Part shown: positions 10,301 through 18,603 of the stretch, piece by piece
Numbering within the stretch: position 1 is the stretch's first letter
Layout of the letters: each line of letters starts with the position of its first letter
DNA from: Alkalicoccus daliensis
GTDB taxonomy: Bacteria; Bacillota; Bacilli; Bacillales; Salisediminibacteriaceae
DNA length: 64,000 bases
Direction: 5' to 3'
Assembly: GCF_900103955.1 (NCBI RefSeq)
Contig: NZ_FNIL01000004.1
Span: 244,000-307,999, forward strand
Notes under the pieces: generated by a model
The model's database searches: none
The model's input: the letters and a program-made list of their open reading frames with translations, nothing else
Told to the model about the DNA's origin: nothing
Position numbers and translations under genes: made by a program

Positions 10301-10473
10301 TGCCAGAAGGCAGGAACAGGCAGGGTATTCCAAGACTGATAGTCCTGCATATCAGGTCTTGTATCGTCTGTTTCTTCATAATAGAAAAACGAGTCTATCG
10401 TTTCTTTCACAACATAACGATAATCACTAAGCTCCTCAATTCTCTGCTCTAACTTTTTCTCTGTTAAGAACAT
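7366..10473 (-). CDS. Alpha-mannosidase, glycoside hydrolase family 38
   Basis: A 1035-residue enzyme that removes alpha-linked mannose from oligosaccharides with retention. The GH38 N-terminal catalytic domain starts near residue 240 with GHTHIDVAWLW, giving the zinc ligands His247 and Asp249. The nucleophile Asp360 lies in WLPDVFGYS. Before it is a beta-sandwich/helical region, and after it the alpha-mannosidase middle domain and C-terminal beta domains, the normal order for the bacterial 1000-residue type. There is no signal peptide, so it acts in the cytoplasm on imported sugars. It is 44 bases downstream of the GH2 gene and in the same operon. Linkage preference cannot be read from sequence. 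Confidence 0.93.
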   Translation of the reverse strand: MFLTEKKLEQRIEELSDYRYVVKETIDSFFYYEETDDTRPDMQDYQSWNTLPVPAFWQGWDKYIWMAASVKIPLPEEGRRPVCLFNFGKTGGGNNSGFESLLYVNGSPYQGVDSNHTEVFFKEKHTGSSLDLTFRLWSGLDGMLGKYEEQEHKIEAGVVALLDEETDDLYFNSRALLETIELLEVNDPVRVSLLSLLNKSFNELDWRHPGSEQFYHSVKSANFYLHQHLEKMNNDHPVTITNLGHTHIDVAWLWRLKHTREKCGRSFTTVLRLMEMYPEYIFLQTQPQLYEYVKDDYPEIYEEIKHRVKEGRWETGGSMWLESDANLPTGESLIRQLLMGQSFFNSEFGDSGLKYLWLPDVFGYSWALPQILKKSGIETFMTTKISWNQYNRMPHDTFMWRGIDGSEILTHFVTTPDPSSRYTYNGMIDAKSIKGIWDEYKDKQVNQELLLAYGYGDGGGGVTRDMLEMRRRFDKVPGMPNMTTGRADDYFTRLKETVENTDEYVHTWDGELYLEYHRGTYTSQAYNKKMNRKLELLFRDAEIIDVMASLHQSDLNYTKHDALQEGWKIILRNQFHDIIPGSSIREVYEDSKIEYAEAKELGAGVLKEGLKVLTNGSGTYTVFNSSSWKQSNLVHVRAHHDKEGNWKDADGNMLQAQKDDQGWRVLVEDIPALGFAAVSFKEEKGSQVQSEVETGEGCVTTPYYEVTWNEQGHLTQILDRKHKRQVLAGGCGNVFQIFEDKPLNFDAWDIDIFYQEKYRTVTALKEVEVIAEGPLRTVIRFTWKYEDSTIEQDMILYNHSRRIDFQTKVNWQENNQLLKVGFPVNVRSTEATYDIQFGNVKRPTHWNTSWDMARFETVGHQWADLSERNYGVSLLNDCKYGYDIKNNVMRLSLIKSATQPDAKQDIGKHTFTYSLLPHSGDWYEGETVKEAWFLNNPLISKEGNVTREQSLFTVNQDNIMIDAVKKSEHGSQAVLRFHEYSGQSTEVTLESSLNIRRWQECDLMERPIGEAVNEDIITASVTPYEIKTYLVTFAK

Positions 10474-10517
10474 ACTTCACCTACTTTCACTGTTATTAGT
10501 ATTATCTGCTGCTATAC

Positions 10518-12281
10518 TTAGTCATCATTAATTTGTTTAATTTTCTCCATTGATACTTTAGGAACCCGGTTCTCATCCAGCAGCCCATTAATTTCCTGCT
10601 GTACATCGGTCGTCTGCGTATAACAATATCCTGAGATATAAGGAATCTGCTTGATCGCATCCGTTATATTTTGGTACCTTTCCAAGAATTCTTTTTCAGA
10701 AGTTACCTGATTTCCATACCCCCATCCTTGCTCATCTTTAAAAGCAATGCCTCCGTACTCACTGATAATTACAGGCTGTCCCTGGTACTCATATCCTTTG
10801 GCAAAGGGATATTTTTCTAAATTATGAGAGACTTTATTACTTAACAAATGATCTTTGTCTTGATATCTATCTATAAAAGACTTGCCATCTTCTTCATAAT
10901 CATGCAGAGAAATGATATCTGAAATCGTCTGCTCCCAGCCATCATTAACGATCACTGGACGCATATTATCCATGGACTTTGTTAAATAGTAGATTGCTTC
11001 TGTGAAAGACTGTTCCATTTTATTTGTCAGGATATTAGGTACTCCCCATGATTCATTAAACGGAACCCAGGTAATGATAGAAGGATAGTTATAATATTGA
11101 TTCACTGCCTCCATCCATTCCTTAGTAAAGTTTTGTACTGCCTCATCAGAATACTTATAAGCAGCAGCCATTTCTGACCAGACAAGTAATCCTTTTTTAT
11201 CACACCAATAGAGAAATCTTTCATCCTCCAGCTTCTGGTGTTTTCTCACTCCGTTGAACCCCATTTCAATCGTTTTATCAATATCTTCAATCAAAGCCTC
11301 CTCTGAAGGCGGAGTGAGCATTGTGTCAGGCCAATACCCTTGATCCAGCAGCAGTTTTTGATAGACAGGAAAATTATTTAAGAGCACTTGCCCATCTTTT
11401 ATAGAGACTTTCCTCATTCCGAAATATGATTCTACTTTATCTGCAAGCACACCCTCCACATACAACGAAAAAGTTACGTCATATAAATTAGGGTTCTCAG
11501 GGGACCACTCCATTACTCTGAACTCATTAAGCTGAGAAATTAAATTTAAATCAACAGACATTTCCGGTCCCTCCGGAACAAAGGACAATTCTTTGATTCT
11601 ATTTCCTTTAAAGGTAACTAAGGTTTTTACTTCCACATTTTTATTCGTAAAATCTCCATCTAATGAGTAGTAAAAACCTACTGCATTATGATCCAGATCA
11701 GGCGTGATTTTAACGTGTTTTATGCTTTCCGGAGGTAAAAATTCCATCCACACTGTCTGCCATATTCCCGTAGTCTGTACATACCAGCACCTGAAGCTTT
11801 CATCTTTCCACCTTTGTTTCCCCCGCGGCTGTAAACAGCTTTGGCCGTCCTCTACTTTCACAACTAATGAATTTTCCTCGCTCTCCAAAACTTCATTTGT
11901 TATATCAAATGAGAAAGAAGTATTTCCACCAATATGTTCGCCAATATAAATCCCATTCACCCATACTTTTGTCCGGTAATCTGAGGCCTGAAAACGCAGT
12001 ATCTTCTTTTTGTTTCTTTCTGCTTCTGAAATTTCAAACGTGCGGTGATACCAAATATTTTCATGCAATACTTCTTCCTCTATGCCACTTTCCTTTGTTT
12101 CATAGGTAAAAGGGACTTTGATTGTTTTGTTAAAATTACTTTTTTTATACCATTGCTCTTTTTCTCCTTCGTTATTATCATCAAAAGCAAAATCCCACAT
12201 TCCATTTAAATTTTTCCATGTATCACGCCTGAACTGCGGGCGGGGAAAATTAATAAGTTCTTCTTTAAACGTCTCTGTCAT
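10518..12281 (-). CDS. Glycoside hydrolase family 2 (beta-galactosidase/beta-mannosidase/beta-glucuronidase type)
   Basis: A 587-residue GH2 enzyme with the usual three core domains: sugar-binding jelly roll (about 10-185), immunoglobulin-like domain (about 186-290) and TIM barrel (about 295-587). The acid/base Glu410 is in PFNESWG and the nucleophile Glu508 is in ISEYGG. It lacks the extra C-terminal domains of E. coli LacZ. There is no signal peptide, so it is cytoplasmic. The partner GH38 gene makes beta-mannosidase or a related activity a reasonable guess, but GH2 specificity cannot be read from these motifs. The ATG overlaps the stop codon (ATGA) of a short permease remnant, implying translational coupling. 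Confidence 0.88.
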   Translation of the reverse strand: MTETFKEELINFPRPQFRRDTWKNLNGMWDFAFDDNNEGEKEQWYKKSNFNKTIKVPFTYETKESGIEEEVLHENIWYHRTFEISEAERNKKKILRFQASDYRTKVWVNGIYIGEHIGGNTSFSFDITNEVLESEENSLVVKVEDGQSCLQPRGKQRWKDESFRCWYVQTTGIWQTVWMEFLPPESIKHVKITPDLDHNAVGFYYSLDGDFTNKNVEVKTLVTFKGNRIKELSFVPEGPEMSVDLNLISQLNEFRVMEWSPENPNLYDVTFSLYVEGVLADKVESYFGMRKVSIKDGQVLLNNFPVYQKLLLDQGYWPDTMLTPPSEEALIEDIDKTIEMGFNGVRKHQKLEDERFLYWCDKKGLLVWSEMAAAYKYSDEAVQNFTKEWMEAVNQYYNYPSIITWVPFNESWGVPNILTNKMEQSFTEAIYYLTKSMDNMRPVIVNDGWEQTISDIISLHDYEEDGKSFIDRYQDKDHLLSNKVSHNLEKYPFAKGYEYQGQPVIISEYGGIAFKDEQGWGYGNQVTSEKEFLERYQNITDAIKQIPYISGYCYTQTTDVQQEINGLLDENRVPKVSMEKIKQINDD

Positions 12282-12397
12282 CTTCCCTTTCTCCTTCTCT
12301 CTTTAATTCCTGAAAAACTAATTTCTTTAACTATTTGCTTTTCAAAAATCAAGAAAATAATAATTACTGAAATTGAAATGGCAACAATTACTCTCAT
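12278..12397 (-). pseudogene. C-terminal remnant of a MalG-type ABC permease
   Basis: A 39-codon frame with an ATG at 12397 ends in a TGA overlapping the GH2 start codon. Its segment IIIFLIFEKQIVKEISFSG aligns without gaps to the C-terminus of the intact permease upstream (IILFLLLQKYFIAGLSAG), the conserved end of MalG/UgpE permeases. The rest of the domain is gone; the 220 bases before it show only non-matching AT-rich sequence and an 8-bp AT-rich hairpin at about 12528-12552. It may be a fossil of a duplicated or replaced permease, kept as a small translated leader for the GH2 gene. Confidence 0.6.
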
Positions 12398-12616
12398 TAA
12401 GAGTTCATATTTTTTTAACTTTCTTATTTCAAAAATAGAAGTTAAATTCTGCTGAATAACTTAGATTTCACTGTCAAAGGCGCTATTTACATTATTTCCA
12501 CAAATTTCTTTTGATGAAATTATGAGTTTTCTATGCACTTAATTCATAGAAATTATGTAATAACTAGTGCTGGAGAAATGATTTAAATTTATTCAGTTTT
12601 TATTTCCCTCACCAAC

Positions 12617-13444
12617 CTAACCTTTCACTGAACCTGCTGAAAGTCCCGCAATAAAATATTTTTGTAACAATAGAAACAAGATAATCATCGGCAACGATGC
12701 CATTAAGGCTGCTGCTGCAACGAGATTCAAATTACTTTGATTCTCTCCAAAGAAACTAGATAACGTAACAGTCAACGTATGCACACTGCTATCTTGCAAG
12801 AAGAAAATTGCAAACTGGTAATCATTCCAAATAAAAACCGACGATATGATAAGTACTGTTGCAGTTACCGGCTTTAATAATGGAAACACGACTCGAAAAA
12901 ACACGGTTAATACCCCCGCTCCGTCAATTCTAGCCGCTTCTTCCAATTCTTTAGGTATAGTGGAACGAATAAAACCAGAATATAGAAAAATCGTAAGGGG
13001 AAGGAAACTAGCAAAATTATTTAATATCGCAATTTCGTGCGTATTAATCATTCCCATCCGAACTACTAAATTATACAAAGGTACTAAGGCAGCCAATGGC
13101 GGAATAACCATGATTGCAACGAATAGAAAAAACACAAATTGATTTAACTTAGATTTCACTCTTGCTAACGGATAAGCAGCCATCGATCCAAATACAATTA
13201 ATAACAATGCTGCTCCTACAGTTATTATGAACGTATTTGTAAAAGCGTTTAGCAAATTAGCCCGCTCCCATGCTTCTGTAAAGTTTGAAAAAGTCAAATA
13301 ATCCGGTAATATCCAAGTCGAACTAAAATCACCTCTTACTTTAAATGCCATAACAAGTAAAATATAGAAAGGAATAATATGGAGGGCGGAGATAATTAAA
13401 GCAAGCATTGTCAAAAGCCATTTAATCAGTCTATTCTGGCTCAT
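12617..13444 (-). CDS. Carbohydrate ABC transporter permease (MalG family)
   Basis: A 275-residue inner-membrane permease with six predicted membrane segments. The cytoplasmic coupling loop EELEEAARIDGAGVLTVFFRVVFPL at about 180-205 fits the EAA motif of binding-protein-dependent importers. The C-terminus SAGSVKG is typical of MalG/UgpE proteins. It pairs with the MalF-type permease upstream, whose stop codon overlaps its start region. Together with the solute-binding lipoprotein it forms a CUT1-class oligosaccharide importer. Confidence 0.92.
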   Translation of the reverse strand: MSQNRLIKWLLTMLALIISALHIIPFYILLVMAFKVRGDFSSTWILPDYLTFSNFTEAWERANLLNAFTNTFIITVGAALLLIVFGSMAAYPLARVKSKLNQFVFFLFVAIMVIPPLAALVPLYNLVVRMGMINTHEIAILNNFASFLPLTIFLYSGFIRSTIPKELEEAARIDGAGVLTVFFRVVFPLLKPVTATVLIISSVFIWNDYQFAIFFLQDSSVHTLTVTLSSFFGENQSNLNLVAAAALMASLPMIILFLLLQKYFIAGLSAGSVKG

Positions 13445-14361
13445 TATGCCTCGACCTCCTTGCGTTTAAAATAAATAAGTGATGCTAAGCTGATCAAAAG
13501 AATGATTACCGTCATTAAAATACCCTGTGTCGCTGCATAACCTGCGTCTTCTCTACGGAAGTACAAGGTGTACATAAATGTGGACATCGATTGTGAAGCA
13601 TTACCAGGACCGCCGCCGGTAAGCGATACAATCACATCGAATAGTTTTAATCCCCCTATTAAATTCAAAACAACGTTTATCGTAATGGCAGGCATTAACA
13701 GCGGGAACGTAATATTTTTGAACTGTTGGAAAGCTGTAGCCCCATCTATGTCTGCCGCTTCATAATAATCTCTCTGAATACTCTGTAGACCAGCAAGATA
13801 AATAATCATTGAAACTCCAACAAATTGATAGGTGTTAACTAAAACAATAATCCACGGATTTAAACTTGGGTTACCAAGTGCATTTATTCGATCGAGACCA
13901 AATAGCATCAATACATCATTTAATGCTCCACCTTGATATGCAAAAAAGAACATCCAAATGTACCCCATAATTAAAGGACTTACAATTACCGGCAAATAAA
14001 CTATTGTTCTTGTCATTGCTTTAAATTTAATGCTTCTGTTCAGAAGTAAGGCATAAAGTAATCCAACCGTTAATTGCAATAGAGTACTTCCGATCCCATA
14101 GAGTAAAGTGTTTCTAACTATTAGCAAAGTAAGGGGATCGGAAAACAATCGGGCATATTGATCGAAACCTACCCAATTAGAAGATTGAGAAAAACCATCC
14201 CAATCCGTAAAAGTTATTTGTAGGCCATTAAAAAAAGGATATATAACAAACAATGTAATTGCAGCTACAGCTGGTAAATACATCCACCATAGAGACGATT
14301 GCTTCTTTTTTTTAGGGATTTTTAGAGAGATCTCTTGTTCTTCAGCAACTTCTTGTCTCAT
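13444..14361 (-). CDS. Carbohydrate ABC transporter permease (MalF/UgpA family)
   Basis: A 305-residue permease with a basic N-terminal tail ([10 protein letters not shown]) and six membrane segments. The EAA-type coupling loop [23 protein letters not shown] is at about 195-220. It lies between the binding-protein gene (about 90 bases upstream) and the MalG-type permease, with which it overlaps by one base. It forms the heterodimeric channel of a CUT1 importer. No ATPase gene is nearby, so the complex probably uses a shared MsmX-type ATPase encoded elsewhere. Confidence 0.92.
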   Translation of the reverse strand: MRQEVAEEQEISLKIPKKKKQSSLWWMYLPAVAAITLFVIYPFFNGLQITFTDWDGFSQSSNWVGFDQYARLFSDPLTLLIVRNTLLYGIGSTLLQLTVGLLYALLLNRSIKFKAMTRTIVYLPVIVSPLIMGYIWMFFFAYQGGALNDVLMLFGLDRINALGNPSLNPWIIVLVNTYQFVGVSMIIYLAGLQSIQRDYYEAADIDGATAFQQFKNITFPLLMPAITINVVLNLIGGLKLFDVIVSLTGGGPGNASQSMSTFMYTLYFRREDAGYAATQGILMTVIILLISLASLIYFKRKEVEA

Positions 14362-14451
14362 ATAACACCCACTCCTTAACTCTCAACATGTATAAGAAAT
14401 TATTAAATGTAATAAATTAAGGGGAGGTCTCTAACCCCCCCTACCTATGAA

Positions 14452-15771
14452 TTATTCTGCGTCTTCTTCTTCACTTTCTCTTCTTAAACGTTCATATTCT
14501 CCTTCCATTACCTCTGACACTTCTTCTGGGGTTAATGAGCCCGCTAAGAGATCTGCTCCTGTAGAACCATAAACATCCCACATTCCGCCCGGAAGATACA
14601 CCCGGTCAAAATAAGGCTGAATAGTAATATGTGACCATTCTTCATAATATTCAGAATAATAGTTATCTGCTTCTACATTAGTTACTCCGGCAGGTAACGT
14701 TGTAGCTTCAGCCATCTTTTTTGCATTCTCTGGTTGCGCTAGAAATTCAATAAACATTTTTGCTTCTTCAAGGTTTTCTGAATCTTTGTAAGCTGCCACA
14801 GTATTACGTTCCCCACCTATCCAACTTGGCTCGTCACTCTCATAAAACGCTGGCACTGGCATTGTTCCAACTTCTACTTCCGGATTTAATTCTTGTACAG
14901 TAGGTCCAAAAGCCCCGCCAGCGAAAGTGAAACCTATTAAGCTTTGCGACATTAATTGTGCTCTCTGTGCCTCATTTGCAGTAAGGACATCGACATTTAA
15001 TAAGTCCTTTTCTTGAATCTCTATAAGGGTTTCTGGTAGGGGAGTATAATTAGACCAGTCAAACGATCCATCTAACAATTCTTCTTCATAATTGTTCTCT
15101 TCATCCGTAACTAACAATGGAGTAGACAGTTGATCAAGAACTTGTCCAATATTATGTGATTCTTGCCCTGGAATCCACAACGGAGCAACATCTCCGTCTG
15201 CTTCGTCTCTAATCGTTTCCATTGCCGCTATCCACTCATCCACCGTCTCAGGAACTTCAATATTTAACTCTTCTAATAATGTTGCATTATACATTATCCC
15301 ATCATTTGCTTGATTCACAGGAAAAGCATATACTTTTCCATTCTCATCTTTTAAAAGGGGCTCCATGGATTCATCAAAATGCTCTACCCATTCCATATCA
15401 CTTAAATCAGCTACATAATCCCCATAACGATTTTTTGCCCATCCATGCGTATCAAATAAATCAGGCAAATCGTTTGATGCCATTCTTACTCGCAAAGTAT
15501 CTTCATAAGCAGCAGAAGGAAAATTCCCATCAATTGATATACCAGGATTTTCATTTTCAAAATCTTCAAAAATCGATTCAAAAGCTTCCACTGAACTTTC
15601 TTCTACCATCGTAGAATAAAAAGTCAAGGTCACTTCATCTCCATTCGAAGCATTTTCATTTGATTCATTTCCATTCGAAGCACCATTTGTTTCTTCTTCC
15701 CCTGTATTACAGGCTGAAAGTACAATTAAAAATAAAGTAACAGATGATAAACTGAATATTGATTTATTCAT
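14452..15771 (-). CDS. Sugar-binding lipoprotein of ABC importer
   Basis: A 439-residue extracellular solute-binding protein (SBP family 1). A lipoprotein signal peptide ends in the lipobox LSAC, with Cys21 as the lipidation site, followed by a Ser/Asn/Glu-rich linker. It captures the oligosaccharide outside the membrane and delivers it to the two permeases encoded downstream. The start chosen is the ATG with a GGGGG-type ribosome-binding site; the frame extends 25 codons further upstream, but that would spoil the signal peptide. It is strongly acidic throughout. It is first in the operon and is preceded by an unusually long leader of about 380 bases. Confidence 0.92.
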   Translation of the reverse strand: MNKSIFSLSSVTLFLIVLSACNTGEEETNGASNGNESNENASNGDEVTLTFYSTMVEESSVEAFESIFEDFENENPGISIDGNFPSAAYEDTLRVRMASNDLPDLFDTHGWAKNRYGDYVADLSDMEWVEHFDESMEPLLKDENGKVYAFPVNQANDGIMYNATLLEELNIEVPETVDEWIAAMETIRDEADGDVAPLWIPGQESHNIGQVLDQLSTPLLVTDEENNYEEELLDGSFDWSNYTPLPETLIEIQEKDLLNVDVLTANEAQRAQLMSQSLIGFTFAGGAFGPTVQELNPEVEVGTMPVPAFYESDEPSWIGGERNTVAAYKDSENLEEAKMFIEFLAQPENAKKMAEATTLPAGVTNVEADNYYSEYYEEWSHITIQPYFDRVYLPGGMWDVYGSTGADLLAGSLTPEEVSEVMEGEYERLRRESEEEDAE

Positions 15772-16142
15772 GATATCCCCCTTATAAATTAAAAATTTTT
15801 CAAATTTGCAACTAAGACTAAGTGTTTTATTAACTATTAACCTCACTTGCTGTTGAAGTATTTAAGGTAATTTGAATCTTACGAAGACTCCTTAATATCT
15901 TTAATTTTACTCATTTTGTAATTTTCTTTATTCGACTTTCTAATTAGCTAAGTAAAAACAATTCGAACAGATTCAATAAGAATAATTTATCGTCACTCTC
16001 TAATTTACGGGTAGCATCAAGACCTTCAGCTACATTCTCTTTTGCTTTTTAAACATATGCGCATTAAAACCTCCCTCGTTTATACATCTTTCTAATCTCA
16101 ACTTTCAATTCACTCCGAGACAATGTTTTGTGACTTGTTATT
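15772..16142 (-). other. Long 5' leader of the importer operon with a possible short leader peptide
   Basis: If transcription starts near 16156, the leader of the binding-protein gene is about 385 bases. It includes a 12-codon frame at 16026-16064 (ATG CGC ATA..., peptide MRICLKSKRECS) with an excellent GGGAGG ribosome-binding site 5 bases before its ATG. A second frame just after it is open for about 33 codons without a start. No known riboswitch is recognisable. Confidence 0.4.
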
Positions 16143-16156
16143 TTAAAGCGCTTACA
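16143..16156 (-). promoter_or_regulatory. Candidate cre (CcpA site) at the importer operon start point
   Basis: On the minus strand TGTAAGCGCTTTAA matches the cre consensus TGWAANCGNTNWCA with one deviation. It begins 7 bases after the -10 box, covering the expected start point, a position where CcpA represses. This is inference from sequence and position. Confidence 0.65.
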
Positions 16157-16162
16157 TATATT

Positions 16163-16191
16163 ATATTAATTAATTAATATCTATGTGTCAA
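16163..16191 (-). promoter_or_regulatory. SigA-type promoter of the mannoside importer operon
   Basis: TTGACA, a 17-base spacer and TAATAT on the minus strand (-35 at 16186-16191, -10 at 16163-16168). Directly upstream (about 16195-16260) lies a very AT-rich, partly palindromic stretch that could hold operators for the GntR/LacI-type regulator encoded next door. Confidence 0.75.
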
Positions 16192-16351
16192 CATAAATAA
16201 TATAATATATTATAATTACATATTATTTATATAACATATATTTATATTATCACTATTAACGACAAACTTTCTAAGTGCCGTAAACAAGAATATACTTAAA
16301 CTATTTACTTAGATATTTTTTATCTAGGAACTTCATTCAACAACAAAAAAT

Positions 16352-16398
16352 AAAAAAAGCCCTTAGGATCATAAATAAAGATCCTGGGGACTTTTTAA
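16352..16398 (-). terminator. Intrinsic terminator after GntR/LacI-type regulator
   Basis: On the minus strand a stem built on AGGATC / GATCCT, extended by imperfect GTCCCC / GGGC pairing, is followed by TTTTTTTATTTTTT. It lies about 8-50 bases after the regulator stop codon. Confidence 0.8.
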
Positions 16399-16405
16399 TT
16401 TATCG

Positions 16406-17557
16406 CTAGCTGTATTCTTTCTTTAAAAATATTACTGAATTGTTTTCTATTAGCTTGGCTTCAAGCGTTGTCTTTATTGGAAACTCCTCTCCTTTTATAC
16501 GAGCAATAATTCCAGAGATAGCTTTTTCAGCCATTTTATCTATATGTTGTTTAATATGAGTAAATTCAGGTCTCCCAATAATATTATTGGGATTGTCAAA
16601 GCAAATAATTGATAGATCTTCTGGAATACGATACCCCATTTCTATAGCTGCTTCCTTTGCAAGTACAGCAATATTGTATTCCATGGCAAACACAGCAGTA
16701 ATTTCAGGATATTTAGATAAATGACTTTTTATTAATTCAATATCCTTCTCCAATTCTTTCTTTTCGTATTTAGGAATTGGAAAAGTCGATTTGAATTCTG
16801 CCAACCATAAATCTGTATTTACCAATATTCCTCGCTCTGCATAAGCTTGAATGAATCCTTCAACTCTATCTTCAATAGCAGAAGTGTCCTTGTATGGGGG
16901 AGAAAATATTGCAATCTGTCGATGATTCATATCAAAAAGGTAATTTACAGCTTCTTTAGTGATATCTTTGTTGTTTGTAAAAATCATCGTTGTTGAAAAT
17001 CCCTTTAAGTATCTGTCTACAAGCACATGGGGAAACTTTTGAATGTTTAATTTCACAATATCTTCGTTATAATATTCACCTGAAACCGGTAAAATAATTA
17101 ACCCAGCCACGTTCTGTTTAAGCAAAGAATCAATTGCTTCTTTTTCTAAATTTATATCCCCATGGGTACGTTTCAAAATAAGATCAATACCATTTAAGCG
17201 CGCTTTGTTTTCAATTGCTAGAAATAATTGCAGTCCATGACTTTCATCAAGGTCAGGAACTACGTACCCTATTAATGTTTGATTTTTGGAAAGATCTATT
17301 TGCTTAGTGTCTTTTGTACTTGACTCTCTCACAAAACTTCCTTTACCTGGGATACGCTCAATCAATTTATCGTTCACTAACATATCAAGCGCTTTCTTCG
17401 TAGTTATTCGACTTACGTTGTAATAGGCGATTAATTCTTTTTCAGCAGGTAGCTTTTCTCCAATACCTATACCGCCTCTCTCGATTTTTTCCTTTAATTC
17501 AGAATAAATTTGCTCATATCTCGGGCTTTGTTTTACATTATCAAATGGATTACTCAT
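16406..17557 (-). CDS. GntR/LacI hybrid transcriptional regulator (AraR-like)
   Basis: A 383-residue repressor. The N-terminal GntR winged helix (about residues 10-80, with KLPAEKELIAYYNVSRITTK) binds DNA. The C-terminal 290 residues have the LacI/periplasmic-binding-protein fold (LIGYVVPDLDES, then ASNP-like sugar-binding loops), the same architecture as B. subtilis AraR. The start is the ATG preceded by AAAGGAG; an in-frame TTG two codons upstream is less likely. It lies upstream of and in the same direction as the sugar importer but has its own terminator. It probably represses the importer and glycosidase operon and itself until a sugar binds; the effector is unknown. Confidence 0.88.
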   Translation of the reverse strand: MSNPFDNVKQSPRYEQIYSELKEKIERGGIGIGEKLPAEKELIAYYNVSRITTKKALDMLVNDKLIERIPGKGSFVRESSTKDTKQIDLSKNQTLIGYVVPDLDESHGLQLFLAIENKARLNGIDLILKRTHGDINLEKEAIDSLLKQNVAGLIILPVSGEYYNEDIVKLNIQKFPHVLVDRYLKGFSTTMIFTNNKDITKEAVNYLFDMNHRQIAIFSPPYKDTSAIEDRVEGFIQAYAERGILVNTDLWLAEFKSTFPIPKYEKKELEKDIELIKSHLSKYPEITAVFAMEYNIAVLAKEAAIEMGYRIPEDLSIICFDNPNNIIGRPEFTHIKQHIDKMAEKAISGIIARIKGEEFPIKTTLEAKLIENNSVIFLKKEYS

Positions 17558-17577
17558 ACCCAACTCCTTTATTATCC

Positions 17578-17660
17578 TTTGTATATACTATTACATAATA
17601 TTATATCATTTATAGTATATATAAAACAAATTATCTATTCAAGACTATAGTATATTTTAA
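17578..17660. promoter_or_regulatory. Three copies of a possible operator upstream of the regulator
   Basis: Related 14-base motifs occur at 17578-17591 (TTTGTATATACTAT, i.e. ATAGTATATACAAA on the other strand), 17612-17625 (ATAGTATATATAAA) and 17647-17660 (ATAGTATATTTTAA). The core GTATAC resembles GntR-type operators. Repetition just before the regulator's start suggests autoregulation. Confidence 0.5.
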
Positions 17661-17663
17661 CTA

Positions 17664-17697
17664 CAAAAACCCTCTGCCGGGTTGGGGGCAGAGGGCT
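17664..17697 (-). terminator. Intrinsic terminator after rpsI
   Basis: On the minus strand a 9-bp stem CCCTCTGCC / GGCAGAGGG is followed by TTTTTG. It ends the rplM-rpsI transcript and possibly the whole ribosomal super-operon. Confidence 0.9.
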
Positions 17698-17750
17698 GGA
17701 ATACAAAGACATCGTCCACAGACATCTTCGTATATACAGTTGTAATAAAA

Positions 17751-18143
17751 TTAACGCTTTGAGAACTGAGGAGCACGACGTGCTGCTTTAAGACCGTATT
17801 TCTTACGCTCTTTCATTCTCGCATCACGAGTAAGGTAACCGGCTTTCTTCAGTGCTGGACGGAATTCTGGGTCCGCAGTAAGAAGAGCACGAGCTACACC
17901 GTGACGAATTGCACCAGCCTGGCCAGTGTATCCGCCGCCGTTCACGTTTACGTGAATGTCGTACGTTCCTTCAGTTTGTGTTTCTGCAAGTGGCTGCTTT
18001 ACGATTACTTTGAGTGTTTCAAGATCGAAGTAGTCGTCGATGCTGCGCTTGTTGATTGTAATAGTGCCGTCACCTGGTACGAGACGTACGCGTGCAACGG
18101 AGTTCTTACGACGACCTGTTCCTGAGTATTGAACTTGTGCCAA
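17751..18143 (-). CDS. rpsI: 30S ribosomal protein S9
   Basis: 130 residues, the usual bacterial length. The conserved glycine-rich [19 protein letters not shown] and the basic tail ending in QFSKR are present; that tail reaches the P-site tRNA in the small subunit. It lies 22 bases after rplM, the universal partner gene. The ATG has a GGAGG ribosome-binding site. Confidence 0.98.
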   Translation of the reverse strand: MAQVQYSGTGRRKNSVARVRLVPGDGTITINKRSIDDYFDLETLKVIVKQPLAETQTEGTYDIHVNVNGGGYTGQAGAIRHGVARALLTADPEFRPALKKAGYLTRDARMKERKKYGLKAARRAPQFSKR

Positions 18144-18165
18144 GAGAAATCCCTCCTTCTAATGA

Positions 18166-18603
18166 TTATCCGCGTAGTTCGTACGCTTCTGGTTTTTGTG
18201 CTGCGTGTGGATGCTCATTTCCAGCATACACGTAAAGTTTCTTGCCTGTCTGACGTCCAAGGCGGCCTTTTGGAAGCATTCCTTTAATAGAAAGCTCAAG
18301 CAGGCGCTCCGGCTTGTTTGCGCGCATTTCGCCAGCTGAAGTTGCCTTCAGGGAACCTGGGTAGCGGCTGTGACGGTAGTAATACTTATCCTGAAGCTTA
18401 TTACCAGTCAGGTGAATTTTTTCTGCATTGATGATAATTACGTGATCACCAGTGTCAATGTGCGGTGTAAAAGTTGGCTTGTGCTTTCCACGCAGCAGGC
18501 TTGCTACTTCAGAAGAAAGACGACCGAGCGTCTGGCCTTCCGCGTCAACTACGTGCCACTTGCGTTCTACTTCTGTTGGCTTTGCCATATATGTTGTACG
18601 CAT
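18166..18603 (-). CDS. rplM: 50S ribosomal protein L13
   Basis: 145 residues, matching B. subtilis L13 in length and in its extended N-terminus (MRTTYMAK). Recognisable blocks are [24 protein letters not shown] and [11 protein letters not shown]13 is an early assembly protein of the large subunit. A dedicated promoter and leader precede it, so it can be expressed independently of truA. Confidence 0.98.
   Translation of the reverse strand: MRTTYMAKPTEVERKWHVVDAEGQTLGRLSSEVASLLRGKHKPTFTPHIDTGDHVIIINAEKIHLTGNKLQDKYYYRHSRYPGSLKATSAGEMRANKPERLLELSIKGMLPKGRLGRQTGKKLYVYAGNEHPHAAQKPEAYELRG

Noticed and set aside
15222-15614. 130-codon plus-strand frame opposite the solute-binding protein gene
   Set aside because: Antisense shadow of a well-supported lipoprotein gene; no ribosome-binding site.
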